A stretch of DNA of 64,000 bases from Halobellus litoreus (GCF_024464595.1 NZ_JANHAW010000002.1:186001-250000), one strand, 5' to 3'. Counted from the stretch's first letter, positions 1-8,759 are shown. Numbers and translations: made by a program. The notes: generated from the letters alone by a model not told the origin.

Positions 1-1394
1 AGGAGTTCATCACTGCGGGCGGGCGGGCCCAGGTCGGCCTGACGACGGCTTCGTTCGCCGTGACCTGGATGTGGGCGGGCGACATCTTGGGCGTGCCCCA
101 GTACGTCGGCATCACCGGCGTCGCGGGCACCTGGATGTACGCCGCCCCCGCCGTGCTCTCCTCGTTCGTGGTCATCCCCTTCGCGCTGCGGATGCGCAAA
201 CTCTTCCCGCAGGGGCTGACGTACAGCGAGTACTTCATCGAGCGATTCGGGAAGTGGGCCCATCTCGTCGTGATCTTCGTGATCCTGTACACGATGGTTC
301 TCGGCGGGGTGATCCAGCTGTTCGTCGGTGGGACGGTCATCGGTGGACTGACCGGCATCGATCCTAACGTCGTGATGGCAGTCTTGATGGGCGTCATCGG
401 GGTCTACATCCTCCTCGGCGGCCTCTGGGGGTCGATGACGACCGACTTCGTCCAGTTCGTCAGCGCACTGGTGTTGACCCTGGTCTTCGTCCCGCTGCTA
501 CTGTTCGAAACTGGCGGACCGGGGCAGGTGTACGAACAGATGGTCGCGAACCTCGGGTCGCAGGCGTCGTCGTTCCTCTCGATGGCGAACCTCAACGCCA
601 TCGAGGGGCTGTTCCTCCCCTACGCGCTCGGACTGGGGGTGTGGGGCGTCGTCTCGCTGGCAACCTGGCAGCGAGTGTTCGCGGTCCGCCGCGACAAGAC
701 CTCCCGGTTCCTCACGATCGGCGGCATCGGCGTGTTCACGACCATCGCGATGTACTCCGTCATCGGGTTCGTCGGCCTCGCGGCGTTCACCGACGTCGCA
801 CCGGGCAACCTCTCGATCGAGGCGCTCGGGCTGATGCCCGACTGGGCGGCGATCCTGTTCCTGCTCGTGGCGCTCATGGTCTTGGGGTCGTCCGTCGACT
901 CGTATCTGACGGCGATCGCCAGCCTCACCTCGCGGGACATCTACTACCGGCACCTCAACACCGGGGCATCGGACGATCAGCAACTCCGGGTCGCCCGCGC
1001 CGCGTCGATCGGGTTCGCGGTCGTCATCTTCGTCGCCACGGTGTTCGCGCTCGGTTCGATCAGCTTCGTGCAACTCCTCCTCATCGGCGGCATCGGCGCG
1101 TCCGCACTCGTGGGTCCGTTCGCGCTCTCACTGTTTTGGAAGAAGACCTCGCAGGCCGGGTTCGTCTCCGGCGTCGTCGTCTCACAGCTCGTGACGGGGT
1201 ACCTGCTCGCGGCGAGTTACGGCGTCGTGGTCAGCACGCCGGCGCTCAAACTGTGGGAGATAATGGCCGTCGGTCACCTGGTGTCGACGGGGCTCACGGC
1301 CGTTCTCAGCGCGGCCGCTCCCGACGACTTCCGGTTCGAGTCCATCGCGCAGGAGGGCTCGAAGATCGCCGCTGACGGAGGTGAGGAGCTATGA
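1..1394 (+). CDS. Solute:sodium symporter (SSS family), 5' end outside window
   Basis: This is a sodium-coupled importer in the cytoplasmic membrane. The reading frame is open from base 3 and continues left of the window, so the GTG at 60 is internal; the residues before it (ITAGGR, VGLTTASFA) are the usual SSS start of the core. About ten further hydrophobic segments follow, with a GLTYSEYF motif and a short cytoplasmic tail after the last one. The substrate cannot be read from sequence; the general look recalls amino acid, urea or carboxylate symporters. The stop overlaps the start of the small membrane gene downstream (ATGA), so the two are co-translated. The nearby NrpR-like regulator, aminotransferase and ureohydrolase suggest a nitrogenous substrate, which is inference. 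Confidence 0.9.
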   Translation, partial: EFITAGGRAQVGLTTASFAVTWMWAGDILGVPQYVGITGVAGTWMYAAPAVLSSFVVIPFALRMRKLFPQGLTYSEYFIERFGKWAHLVVIFVILYTMVLGGVIQLFVGGTVIGGLTGIDPNVVMAVLMGVIGVYILLGGLWGSMTTDFVQFVSALVLTLVFVPLLLFETGGPGQVYEQMVANLGSQASSFLSMANLNAIEGLFLPYALGLGVWGVVSLATWQRVFAVRRDKTSRFLTIGGIGVFTTIAMYSVIGFVGLAAFTDVAPGNLSIEALGLMPDWAAILFLLVALMVLGSSVDSYLTAIASLTSRDIYYRHLNTGASDDQQLRVARAASIGFAVVIFVATVFALGSISFVQLLLIGGIGASALVGPFALSLFWKKTSQAGFVSGVVVSQLVTGYLLAASYGVVVSTPALKLWEIMAVGHLVSTGLTAVLSAAAPDDFRFESIAQEGSKIAADGGEEL

Positions 1395-1621
1395 TGAGCC
1401 AGGGCCTCTTCACCGGGATGATCGTCCTGTTCTGGGTGGCCGAGGCGCTCTTCGGCGCGCTCGTCGTGTACTGGTTCCTCACCCAGGGGTTCGACAGCGA
1501 TCGAGACACCGCCGACACGGGACCGGTCGAACTCGAAGACAGCGCGGAGACGCTGCGATCGCTGGGGCTCTGGGCCGCGTTCTTCGGCGTGATCATCCTT
1601 GGGATCGTCGTCGGCGCGTAG
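1391..1621 (+). CDS. Small two-helix membrane protein, symporter partner
   Basis: A 76-residue protein with two hydrophobic helices (about residues 6-28 and 57-75) separated by an acidic loop. It starts inside the symporter stop codon (ATGA overlap), which implies a fixed stoichiometry with the transporter. Small accessory subunits of this kind are known for several SSS and related permeases, but I do not recognise a named family. Its stop is directly adjacent to the stop of the convergent regulator gene, with no base between. Function as an accessory subunit is inferred from context. Confidence 0.75.
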   Translation: MMSQGLFTGMIVLFWVAEALFGALVVYWFLTQGFDSDRDTADTGPVELEDSAETLRSLGLWAAFFGVIILGIVVGA

Positions 1622-2590
1622 TCACAGCCGTTCGCGGAGCGTCGGCGCCGGCTCGAACGCGGCCCGCGGTCGTACGCCGTCAAGCGATTCCCACTCTTGC
1701 AGCAAACCGTGTTCGTGCAACAGCGCGAACGCCGCCTCGCCGACGCCGCCGTACGTGAGCGAGGCGAACTCCCACCCGGACCGCCCGGCCGGTATCTGGC
1801 CGGTTTCCCGCGGGCGGCGGAAGTCGAGCACGCCGCCGAGTTGATCCCGCGCGGCCGTCGAGAGGTCCCGCGCCTCGTCGAACCGGGTCAGCGGGAACTC
1901 ACGGCTGTCGACGATCAGAATGCCCTCGCGGTCGTCCAAGATCGCTCCGACGTCCGTCCGACCAGCCTCGACGAGCAGGCGTACGACGTCCATCGTCGAC
2001 CCCTCCCCGCTGATGGCGTCGATGTAGCGATCGATTTCGCCGTCGTACTCGACGAGACCCCCGGTGACGAGCCGGGCGTTGATCCCGCGAGAGAGGAGGA
2101 TCCCGTCCAGCGTGATACTCGACGGGACGGCGATTTCCACCTCGGAGTCGGAGTCGGTCTCGATCAGCGAGACGGGAACCGGACCGACGGACGACCGGTG
2201 GAGCGCGGTCAGCAACTCGAACGCGTCGTCGACCCGGTCGGCCGGCACCCGACCGGAGCCGAACACCACTTCGCCCCCGTCCTCGGCCGGGTCGTAGGTG
2301 ACCTCGCTCGTCAGCGTCGCGATCCGTTCGCGGATCCGTTCGAACCGTCCGCTCACGTCCCCGCGCCGGAGTTCCTCGCGGCCCTCCGCCGTCAATCGCC
2401 GCCCCTTTCCGGTGACTTTCTCCGTGAGGTTCTCCTCGTCGAGTTCCGACAGCATCAGACGGATCGTCCGATCCTTGATCGAGTAGCCGCGCTGTTGCAT
2501 CAAATCGACCAGCCGGATGCTCCCGATCGGTTCGTTCTCGCCGATGAGGCGGAGCAGATCGTACCGTCGCCTCTCTCCCCCGGTAGCCAT
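1622..2590 (-). CDS. NrpR-like transcriptional regulator (winged helix plus NrpR domain)
   Basis: A 322-residue protein. Residues 1-70 form a winged-helix domain (RRYDLLRLIGENEPIGSIRL, then a wing rich in charged residues). The remainder, from about residue 85, resembles the NrpR regulatory domain (DUF128), including SLIETDSD, GRTDVGAILDDREG and a glycine-rich end. In methanogens NrpR represses nitrogen-assimilation genes and is released by 2-oxoglutarate. This protein has only one regulatory domain. A TATA-like TTTTTATTT lies about 28 bases upstream of the ATG, so the message is probably leaderless. It sits between the symporter unit and the divergent aminotransferase-ureohydrolase pair, whose promoter carries an NrpR-type palindrome. 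Confidence 0.82.
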   Translation of the reverse strand: MATGGERRRYDLLRLIGENEPIGSIRLVDLMQQRGYSIKDRTIRLMLSELDEENLTEKVTGKGRRLTAEGREELRRGDVSGRFERIRERIATLTSEVTYDPAEDGGEVVFGSGRVPADRVDDAFELLTALHRSSVGPVPVSLIETDSDSEVEIAVPSSITLDGILLSRGINARLVTGGLVEYDGEIDRYIDAISGEGSTMDVVRLLVEAGRTDVGAILDDREGILIVDSREFPLTRFDEARDLSTAARDQLGGVLDFRRPRETGQIPAGRSGWEFASLTYGGVGEAAFALLHEHGLLQEWESLDGVRPRAAFEPAPTLRERL

Positions 2591-2739
2591 TGCTTACCCG
2601 AAGCCACGACGGGCCCAAATAAAAAGCCTCGACAACCGCGCCGACAAGCGGCAATAAGTTACCATATCTCGATCCCATCAGTCTGCCACGTGGAGGCACG
2701 CCGAAAGTCGGTATTCAGATTCACTGCCCCTTTTTCAGG

Positions 2740-2771
2740 TGCGTTCGATCACCTCAAGATTTTTGAACGCA
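2740..2771. promoter_or_regulatory. Long-spaced inverted repeat TGCGTTC...GAACGCA
   Basis: A perfect 7-base inverted repeat, TGCGTTC and GAACGCA, separated by 18 bases in the divergent promoter region. It lies upstream of the aminotransferase TATA-like element. It could be an activator or second repressor site; no protein is assigned. Confidence 0.4.
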
Positions 2772-2794
2772 TCGGTACAAGAGCCAATTAAGGT

Positions 2795-2808
2795 GGAATA
2801 CGGGTTCC
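2795..2808. promoter_or_regulatory. Candidate NrpR operator GGAA-N6-TTCC
   Basis: GGAATACGGGTTCC is an exact fit to the GGAA-N6-TTCC palindrome described for NrpR in methanogens. It lies 10 bases before the aminotransferase ATG and just after a TATA-like CAATTAAGG, that is, over the expected transcription start, a position suited to repression. The adjacent divergent gene encodes an NrpR-like protein. Binding is inferred. Confidence 0.6.
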
Positions 2809-2817
2809 ATATCCATT

Positions 2818-4149
2818 ATGTCACAGCAAACAGACTCACCACCGTCGAACGAGCGGATCGAAGCGCAGTACGACGAGTATCTGATGCCCATCTGGAAGAA
2901 TCTCAACGTCCCGATCAAGCGTGCCTCCGGGAGCACGGTCGAGGACTTCGAGGGCAACGAGTACCTCGACGTGTTCTCGGGAATCTCGGTGACCAACGCG
3001 GGCCACAACAACGAGGCCGTCGTCGAGGCGGCCAAGGCGCAGCTCGACGAGTTCGTCCACGGGTGCACGTACGTGCACCCGAACCAGCCGGCCGCGGCGC
3101 TGGCCGAGCGACTCGCGGAAGTCACGCCCGGCGACCTCCAGAAGACGTTCTTCTGTAACTCCGGCACGGAGGCGGTCGAGGGCGCGATCAAACTCGCACG
3201 GAAGTACACCGGCTCGAAGGAGGTGCTGGCTCTGGAGATGTCGTTCCACGGTCGCACCCTCGGGTCGCTGGCGCTGACCGGCAACAAGTCCTACAAGGCT
3301 GATATGGCCCCGACGATCAACGACGTCGCACACGTCGCGCCGCCGTACGCCTACCGCTGTCAGCTGTGCGACGGCGGGCCGTGTTCGTGCGCCTGCGCGG
3401 AGGACGTCGAACGCGTGATCGACACCCACACCGCCGGCGACCTGGCGGCGGTCGTCGTCGAGCCCGTGATGGGCGAGGGCGGAATCATCGTTCCGCCGGA
3501 GGGGTGGCTCTCTCGCGTCAAGGAGATCGCGCACGAGCACGGCGCGCTCCTCGTCGTCGACGAGGTGCAGGCCGGATACGGCCGGACCGGCGAGATGTGG
3601 GCCTCGGACCACTTCGACGTGGTCCCCGACATTATGCCGCAGGCGAAGGGCATCGCGAACGGCCTCCCGCTCGGCGCGTTCACGGCCAGCGCTGAGGTCG
3701 CTGACGCGTTCGAGGCCGGCGATCACCTGTCGACGTTCGGCGGGAACCCCGTCGCGTGCGCCGCGGCGCTGGCGACGATCGACGAACTCGAGGGCGGCTT
3801 GATCGAGAACGCGAGCGAGCAGGGCGCGTGGCTGAGCGACCGACTCGCGGAACTGGAGACGGAGTACGACGTCGTCGGCGACGCGCGGGGACTGGGGCTG
3901 ATGCAGGGGATCGAACTGGTCGACCCCGACGAGACTGGGCCGATGGGCGTCGCGCCCGCCCCGGACGCCGAGCTGGCGAAGTCGGTCGGTACGCACCTCA
4001 GAGAACAGGGGATCATCATCGGCGTCGGCGGGTTCCACAAGAACGTGATGCGATTCCAGCCGCCGCTGTCGATCTCCCGCGACCAACTCGAACGCGCCGT
4101 CGAGGGGCTCCGGACGGCCATCGAGGCGGCTCGCGACGGGGGCGCGTGA
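2818..4149 (+). CDS. Class III (omega) aminotransferase, PLP-dependent
   Basis: A 443-residue fold-type I enzyme of the GABA/ornithine/beta-alanine aminotransferase group. The cofactor-binding residues are visible: NSGTEAVEGA (about 114-123), DEVQ (248-251) and the Schiff-base lysine K277 in PQAKGIANG. An unusual cysteine cluster sits at residues 181-193 (C181, C184, C189, C191, C193), in a loop that is variable in the family. The downstream ureohydrolase begins one base after the stop, so the products are coupled. The likely role is transamination of an omega-amino product such as GABA, beta-alanine or putrescine released by the ureohydrolase. Exact substrate unknown. Confidence 0.88.
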   Translation: MSQQTDSPPSNERIEAQYDEYLMPIWKNLNVPIKRASGSTVEDFEGNEYLDVFSGISVTNAGHNNEAVVEAAKAQLDEFVHGCTYVHPNQPAAALAERLAEVTPGDLQKTFFCNSGTEAVEGAIKLARKYTGSKEVLALEMSFHGRTLGSLALTGNKSYKADMAPTINDVAHVAPPYAYRCQLCDGGPCSCACAEDVERVIDTHTAGDLAAVVVEPVMGEGGIIVPPEGWLSRVKEIAHEHGALLVVDEVQAGYGRTGEMWASDHFDVVPDIMPQAKGIANGLPLGAFTASAEVADAFEAGDHLSTFGGNPVACAAALATIDELEGGLIENASEQGAWLSDRLAELETEYDVVGDARGLGLMQGIELVDPDETGPMGVAPAPDAELAKSVGTHLREQGIIIGVGGFHKNVMRFQPPLSISRDQLERAVEGLRTAIEAARDGGA

Positions 4150-4150
4150 G

Positions 4151-5164
4151 ATGGAGCAAGCGCCGGGCACCAGCCGCGCCGCCGCGTTCCGCGAATCGAA
4201 CCCGGGGAGCGCGGTCGAACTCCCGTACGAGGGCTTCGACACGTTCCTGAAGCGCGAGATCGCCGACGTCGAGGACGTCGCCGGCGCGGACGCCGCCGTC
4301 CTCGGCGCCCCGTACGACGGCGCGGTCAGCAACCGGCCGGGGACGCGCTACGGCCCCCGAGCCCTGCGCCGCGCCAGCGGGTGGCTGGCGTACCTCTCGG
4401 GGTACAAGGGCGGGTTGACGAACGTCCGGACCGGCCGCGAGGTCGACTTCGGCGCGCTCGAGCTGGTCGACTGCGGCGACGTCCCCGTCTTTCCGATGGA
4501 CCGCGAGACGACGGCGGAGTCCATCTCCGCGCACGTCGCGACCGTGGCCGACCAGGGCGTGATGCCGGTCCTCCTCGGCGGCGACCACTACTGCACGTTC
4601 CCGTCGTTCAGGGGGTTCGCCGAGGGGAGCGACCACGAGACCGTCGGACTCGTCCAGATCGACGCCCACACCGATACGGTGGCCGAGAGCGCCGTCCTGG
4701 GCGAGCACTTCCACGGCTCTTCGACCCACCACATCGCCGAGTCGCCGCATACCGACTACGAGCACGTCTCGCAGGTCGGCATCCGCGGCTACGAGTCGCC
4801 CGGCTTCTTCGAGTTCGCCGAGGAGAGCGGGCTGTCGCTGTTCACCGTCCGCGACATCGAGACGCGCGGGATCCGGGACGTCGTCCGGGAGGCCATCACT
4901 GACGCGGCGGCCGACGCCGACGCCGTCTACGTCACCTTCGACATCGACTCGGTCGACCCGTCGGTCGCCCCGGGCACCGGCACCCCCGAACCCGGCGGAC
5001 TGAGCGCGTCGCAGGCGCTGACCGTGATGGAAACTCTCGGCGAGCACGACTCGGTGGGGGCCGTCGATCTGATGGAAGTCTCCCCGCCGCTCGATCCGAC
5101 CGATAACACCTCACGACTGGGCGCGTACCTGCTGACGACGCTGCTCGAACAGCAGTTCGCGTAG
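4151..5164 (+). CDS. Agmatinase/arginase-family ureohydrolase
   Basis: A 337-residue manganese ureohydrolase. The metal ligands are present: H146 in LLGGDH, D171, H173 and D175 in DAHTDT, and D264 and D266 in FDIDSVDP. The usual GGDHS motif reads GGDHY here. Family members cleave agmatine, guanidinobutyrate, guanidinopropionate or related compounds to an amine plus urea; the residues visible do not decide between them. The gene follows the aminotransferase with one base between, so hydrolysis and transamination are probably successive steps. No urease gene is in the window. Confidence 0.85.
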   Translation: MEQAPGTSRAAAFRESNPGSAVELPYEGFDTFLKREIADVEDVAGADAAVLGAPYDGAVSNRPGTRYGPRALRRASGWLAYLSGYKGGLTNVRTGREVDFGALELVDCGDVPVFPMDRETTAESISAHVATVADQGVMPVLLGGDHYCTFPSFRGFAEGSDHETVGLVQIDAHTDTVAESAVLGEHFHGSSTHHIAESPHTDYEHVSQVGIRGYESPGFFEFAEESGLSLFTVRDIETRGIRDVVREAITDAAADADAVYVTFDIDSVDPSVAPGTGTPEPGGLSASQALTVMETLGEHDSVGAVDLMEVSPPLDPTDNTSRLGAYLLTTLLEQQFA

Positions 5165-5230
5165 TCGGGCGCGACTTCCGATCCGTGCCACGCCGCGAGT
5201 TTTTATGTGATGACGGGCCCACTCGGAGGT

Positions 5231-7282
5231 GTGCACGTCAGCGACCTCCCCGTCCCCGCGGCCGTCCGCGAGCACTACCGCGCGTCGGGCATCGAGGAAC
5301 TGTACCCGCCGCAGGCCGCCGCCGTCGACGCCGGGATCACCGAGGGCGAGAACGTAGTCGCCGCCATCCCGACGGCGTCGGGGAAGACGCTGATCGCCGA
5401 ACTGGCGATGCTGACCGCCGACGGCCCGGCGCTGTACGCCGTCCCGCTCCGCGCGCTCGCTCGCGAGAAGTACGAGTCGTTCGCGGAGCTTCCGGGGGTG
5501 AGCGTCGGCATCTCGACGGGCGATTTCGACTCGCCGGACGAGGAACTCGGCGAGGCGGATGTCGTCGTCGCCACGGCCGAGAAGGTCGACTCCGCGATCC
5601 GGAACGGGGCGTCGTGGGTCGAAGACCTCGCCTGCGTCGTCGTCGACGAGGTCCACCTGCTCGGCCGGGAGCGCCGCGGCCCCACGCTGGAGGTCACGCT
5701 CGCGACGCTGCAGCGTCGCGCGCCGGGCGTCCAGATCGTCGCGCTGTCGGCGACGGTCGACAACCCCGAGGACGTGGCGTCGTGGCTCGACGCCGAGCTC
5801 GTCGAGTCGACGTGGCGGCCGGTGTCCCTCCGGACGGGCGTCTACGACGGCAGCGAGGTCCGCTTCGACGACGGATCGGCACTGGGCGTCGACGCCGAGG
5901 CGGCAGACCCCGCGGAGGAGCGAGCCACCGCGGTCACCGCCTCGCTGGTGGAGGGCGCGATCGACACGGGCGGACAGTGTCTCGCCTTCGTCCGCTCGCG
6001 CCGGGAGGCGGAGTCGCTGGCGACGCGACTCGCCGAGGCTGATCTGGCCCCCGACGGCGACGCCGCGGCCGACCTCGCCGACGAGATCCGGGCGGTCGAC
6101 GGCACCGCGACGGCCCGACGGCTCGCCGACGCCGCCGAGTCGGGGATCGGATTCCACCACGCCGGGCTGGTCAACGAGCACCGCGCGCTCGTCGAGTCCG
6201 CGTTCCGGAGGCGCGAACTCGGCGTGATCTGCGCCACCCCGACGCTGGCGGCGGGCGTGAACGTCCCCGCGCGTCGCGTGGTCGTCCGCGACCTCGAACG
6301 CTACACCGGCGAAGAGATGTCGAAGCTCCCCGTCCTCGAAGTCCACCAGATGTGCGGCCGCGCGGGACGCCCCCATCTCGACCCCTACGGCGAGGCCGTG
6401 CTCGTCGGCGACGAACGCACGGCCGACGACCTCTGGGAGCGCTACGTCGACGCCGGCCCCGAGGCCGTCGAGTCGCAACTGGCCGCGCGGGAGGCGCTGC
6501 GTACCCACGTCCTCAGCGTGGTCGCCTCCGGGTTCGCCGACTCCACGGCGGGCGTGCTCGACCTGCTGGACGCGACGTTCTTCGCCCACCAGTCGCCCGA
6601 CGTCGACCTCTCGGGGCTGCTCGCCACGGTCGCGGGCGAACTCGCGGAGATGGAACTGCTCGACGTGGGCGACGACGCTGGCGGCGTCGCGAGCGTCGAC
6701 GCGACCCCGCATCGCGGGGCGGGTCCGGACGCCGCCGCGACCGCCTCGGACGCCCTGGCCGCGACGGATCTCGGCGAGACGGTGTCCCGACAGTACGTCC
6801 GCCCGGAGACGGGCGCACGCCTGATCGAGGGCATCCGAATCATCGAGAGGATGGCGGACGACGACGTCACCGCCCTCACGGCGCTGGGCGTCGTCTGCGC
6901 GACGCCGGACATGCGCGGGACGTACCTCGGGAACCGCGAGCGCGCCGACATCTACCGGTACGCGTCCAAGCACGCCGCGGAGTTCACGACCGCGCCCGAC
7001 GAGGCCGAGGACTTCGAGTCGTGGCTCTGTGCGGTCAAACTGGCCCGCCTCGTCTTCGAGTGGAGCGAGGGCGCGTCCATCGAGGCGCTCGTCGATCGAT
7101 ACCGGATCGGGCCGGGGGACGTCGAGTCACACGTCGAGCGAGTGGTCTGGCTCCTCGGTGCCGGCGACGCCCTCGCGGCAACGCTCGACGCCGAGGTCGA
7201 CGTCTTCGATCGGGTCCGACGGCGACTCGCCGACTCGGCCGACGAGTCGCCCGGCGGCGACGTGGAGCGACAACCGCGCTAG
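5231..7282 (+). CDS. hel308: Hel308-type Ski2-like DNA helicase
   Basis: A superfamily 2 helicase that unwinds forked DNA at stalled replication forks in archaea. Visible motifs are the Q-motif ELYPPQ, Walker A IPTASGKT, DEVH, SATVDNPED, and motifs V-VI (TLAAGVN, HQMCGRAGR), followed by the winged-helix and ratchet domains. I start at GTG 5231 (VHVSDLPVP), giving 683 residues. The frame is open to GTG 5207 and ATG 5210, but those overlap the TATA-like TTTTATG, which places leaderless transcription near 5231; homologues also begin with a similar short sequence. Confidence 0.88.
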   Translation: MHVSDLPVPAAVREHYRASGIEELYPPQAAAVDAGITEGENVVAAIPTASGKTLIAELAMLTADGPALYAVPLRALAREKYESFAELPGVSVGISTGDFDSPDEELGEADVVVATAEKVDSAIRNGASWVEDLACVVVDEVHLLGRERRGPTLEVTLATLQRRAPGVQIVALSATVDNPEDVASWLDAELVESTWRPVSLRTGVYDGSEVRFDDGSALGVDAEAADPAEERATAVTASLVEGAIDTGGQCLAFVRSRREAESLATRLAEADLAPDGDAAADLADEIRAVDGTATARRLADAAESGIGFHHAGLVNEHRALVESAFRRRELGVICATPTLAAGVNVPARRVVVRDLERYTGEEMSKLPVLEVHQMCGRAGRPHLDPYGEAVLVGDERTADDLWERYVDAGPEAVESQLAAREALRTHVLSVVASGFADSTAGVLDLLDATFFAHQSPDVDLSGLLATVAGELAEMELLDVGDDAGGVASVDATPHRGAGPDAAATASDALAATDLGETVSRQYVRPETGARLIEGIRIIERMADDDVTALTALGVVCATPDMRGTYLGNRERADIYRYASKHAAEFTTAPDEAEDFESWLCAVKLARLVFEWSEGASIEALVDRYRIGPGDVESHVERVVWLLGAGDALAATLDAEVDVFDRVRRRLADSADESPGGDVERQPR

Positions 7283-7344
7283 TCTCGGTCGCCGCCGTTC
7301 CGAGCGTCGAGGGGCTGCCGATCCGAACGACGACGGTCGACGCA

Positions 7345-7420
7345 GCGCGTGTCCGACGAACTTTATCACGATTCGGCGTGAAGCGCGTGTCCGACGAAAC
7401 TTATCAGGGTTCGGCGTGAA
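7345..7420. repeat. Tandem 38-bp duplication containing the rbcL promoter
   Basis: Two adjacent 38-base units (7345-7382 and 7383-7420) match at 34 of 38 positions. Both begin GCGCGTGTCCGACGAA, contain a TATA-like TTATCA, and end TTCGGCGTGAA. The second unit's TATA lies about 30 bases before the RuBisCO ATG at 7432. The gene therefore appears to have a duplicated core promoter or regulator site. Confidence 0.85.
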
Positions 7421-7431
7421 CTTCGACGGGT

Positions 7432-8718
7432 ATGGCTGGAATCACCTACGAGGACTTCATCGACCTGTCGTTCGAGCCGGCCGACGCCGACCTGATCTGC
7501 ACGTTCCGGATCGATCCCGCCGACGGGATGGACGTCGAATCGGCGGCCTCCCGCGTCGCCTCCGAGTCGTCGAACGGGACCTGGGCGGCGCTGCCGACGG
7601 GCGAGGGGTTCACCGATATGCGGGCGATGGCGTTCGAGATCGGCGAACTCGACGACGCTGCGGATGTGGACGGCACCGGCGACGCCGCCGAGATACGAGT
7701 GGCGTACCCGGAGGGGCTCTTCGAACCGGGAAGTATGCCGCAGATCCTCTCCTGCATCGCGGGCAACATCATGGGGATGAAGGCCGTCGACACGATCCGA
7801 CTCGTCGACTGCGAGTGGCCCGAGGGGCTCGCGACCTCCTTCTCGGGCCCGCAGTTCGGGTCGGACGTGAGGAGCGAAATCTTCGACGTCGAGGACCGAC
7901 CGATCCTCGCGACGGTCCCGAAGCCGAAAGTCGGCCTCTCGACCGAGCGGCACGCCGAGGTGGGCTACGAGGCCTGGACCGGAGGCGTCGACCTCCTGAA
8001 GGACGACGAGAACCTCACCGACCAGGATTTCAATCCGTTTCACGACCGTCTCGTCGAGAGCCTCGCGCAGCGCGATCGGGCCGAGGAGGAGACCGGCGAG
8101 CCGAAGTCGTACCTGATCAACGTCACTGCGGGCACGAACGAGATGCTCGAACGCGTCGACCAGGTGGCCGCCGAGGGCTGCGAGTACGTGATGGTCGACG
8201 TCATCACGACCGGGTGGGCCGCGGTGCAGACGGTCCGAGAGCGCTGCGAGGAACTGGGGCTCGCGATCCACGCCCACCGCGCGATGCACGCGGCGTTCGA
8301 CCGCCTCCCCGAGCACGGCGTCTCGATGCGCGTGCTCGCGCAGATCGCCCGCCTCGTCGGCGTCGACCAGCTCCACACCGGGACCGCGGGCCTCGGGAAG
8401 CTGGCGAACGAGGACACCGTCGGTATCAACACGTGGCTCCGCGACGATCTCTACGGTCTCGGCGACGTCCTCCCGGTCGCCTCCGGCGGCCTGCACCCCG
8501 GACTGGTTCCGGATCTCCTGGACGCGACCGGCACCAACGTCTGCGTGCAGGCGGGGGGCGGCATCCACGGTCATCCCGACGGGACCCACGAGGGCGCGAA
8601 GGCGTTGCGCGCGGCCGTCGACGCCTACGCCGAAGATCGGTCGCTGGAGTCGAAGGCCGAGGAGAGTCCCGCGCTCCGGGCGGCGATCGACGAGTGGGGA
8701 ACGGAGACGCCGCGGTAG
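7432..8718 (+). CDS. rbcL: Archaeal form III-type RuBisCO large subunit
   Basis: A 428-residue ribulose-1,5-bisphosphate carboxylase. Catalytic residues are intact: K164 in TVPKPKVGL, carbamylated K190 with D192 and E193 in GGVDLLKDDEN, H280, H282 and R283 in HAHRAMHA, loop-6 K323 in GTAGLGKL, and the SGGLHPG phosphate loop. In archaea this form consumes ribulose bisphosphate made from nucleoside monophosphates rather than running a Calvin cycle. Ribose-1,5-bisphosphate isomerase, its partner, is encoded about 0.8 kb away on the other strand. AMP phosphorylase is not in the window. The tandem-duplicated promoter upstream is unusual. Confidence 0.93.
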   Translation: MAGITYEDFIDLSFEPADADLICTFRIDPADGMDVESAASRVASESSNGTWAALPTGEGFTDMRAMAFEIGELDDAADVDGTGDAAEIRVAYPEGLFEPGSMPQILSCIAGNIMGMKAVDTIRLVDCEWPEGLATSFSGPQFGSDVRSEIFDVEDRPILATVPKPKVGLSTERHAEVGYEAWTGGVDLLKDDENLTDQDFNPFHDRLVESLAQRDRAEEETGEPKSYLINVTAGTNEMLERVDQVAAEGCEYVMVDVITTGWAAVQTVRERCEELGLAIHAHRAMHAAFDRLPEHGVSMRVLAQIARLVGVDQLHTGTAGLGKLANEDTVGINTWLRDDLYGLGDVLPVASGGLHPGLVPDLLDATGTNVCVQAGGGIHGHPDGTHEGAKALRAAVDAYAEDRSLESKAEESPALRAAIDEWGTETPR

Positions 8719-8759
8719 GCGCGTGATCCGCGGCGCGACCGCGTGCGTGAGGGTCCGCC

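Noticed and set aside
2836-4332. Long minus-strand frame opposite the aminotransferase
   Set aside because: Arginine- and valine-rich shadow of a clear gene; GC-rich DNA leaves reverse frames open.
5111-6973. Long minus-strand frame opposite hel308
   Set aside because: Shadow frame without domains; the plus-strand helicase motifs are unambiguous.
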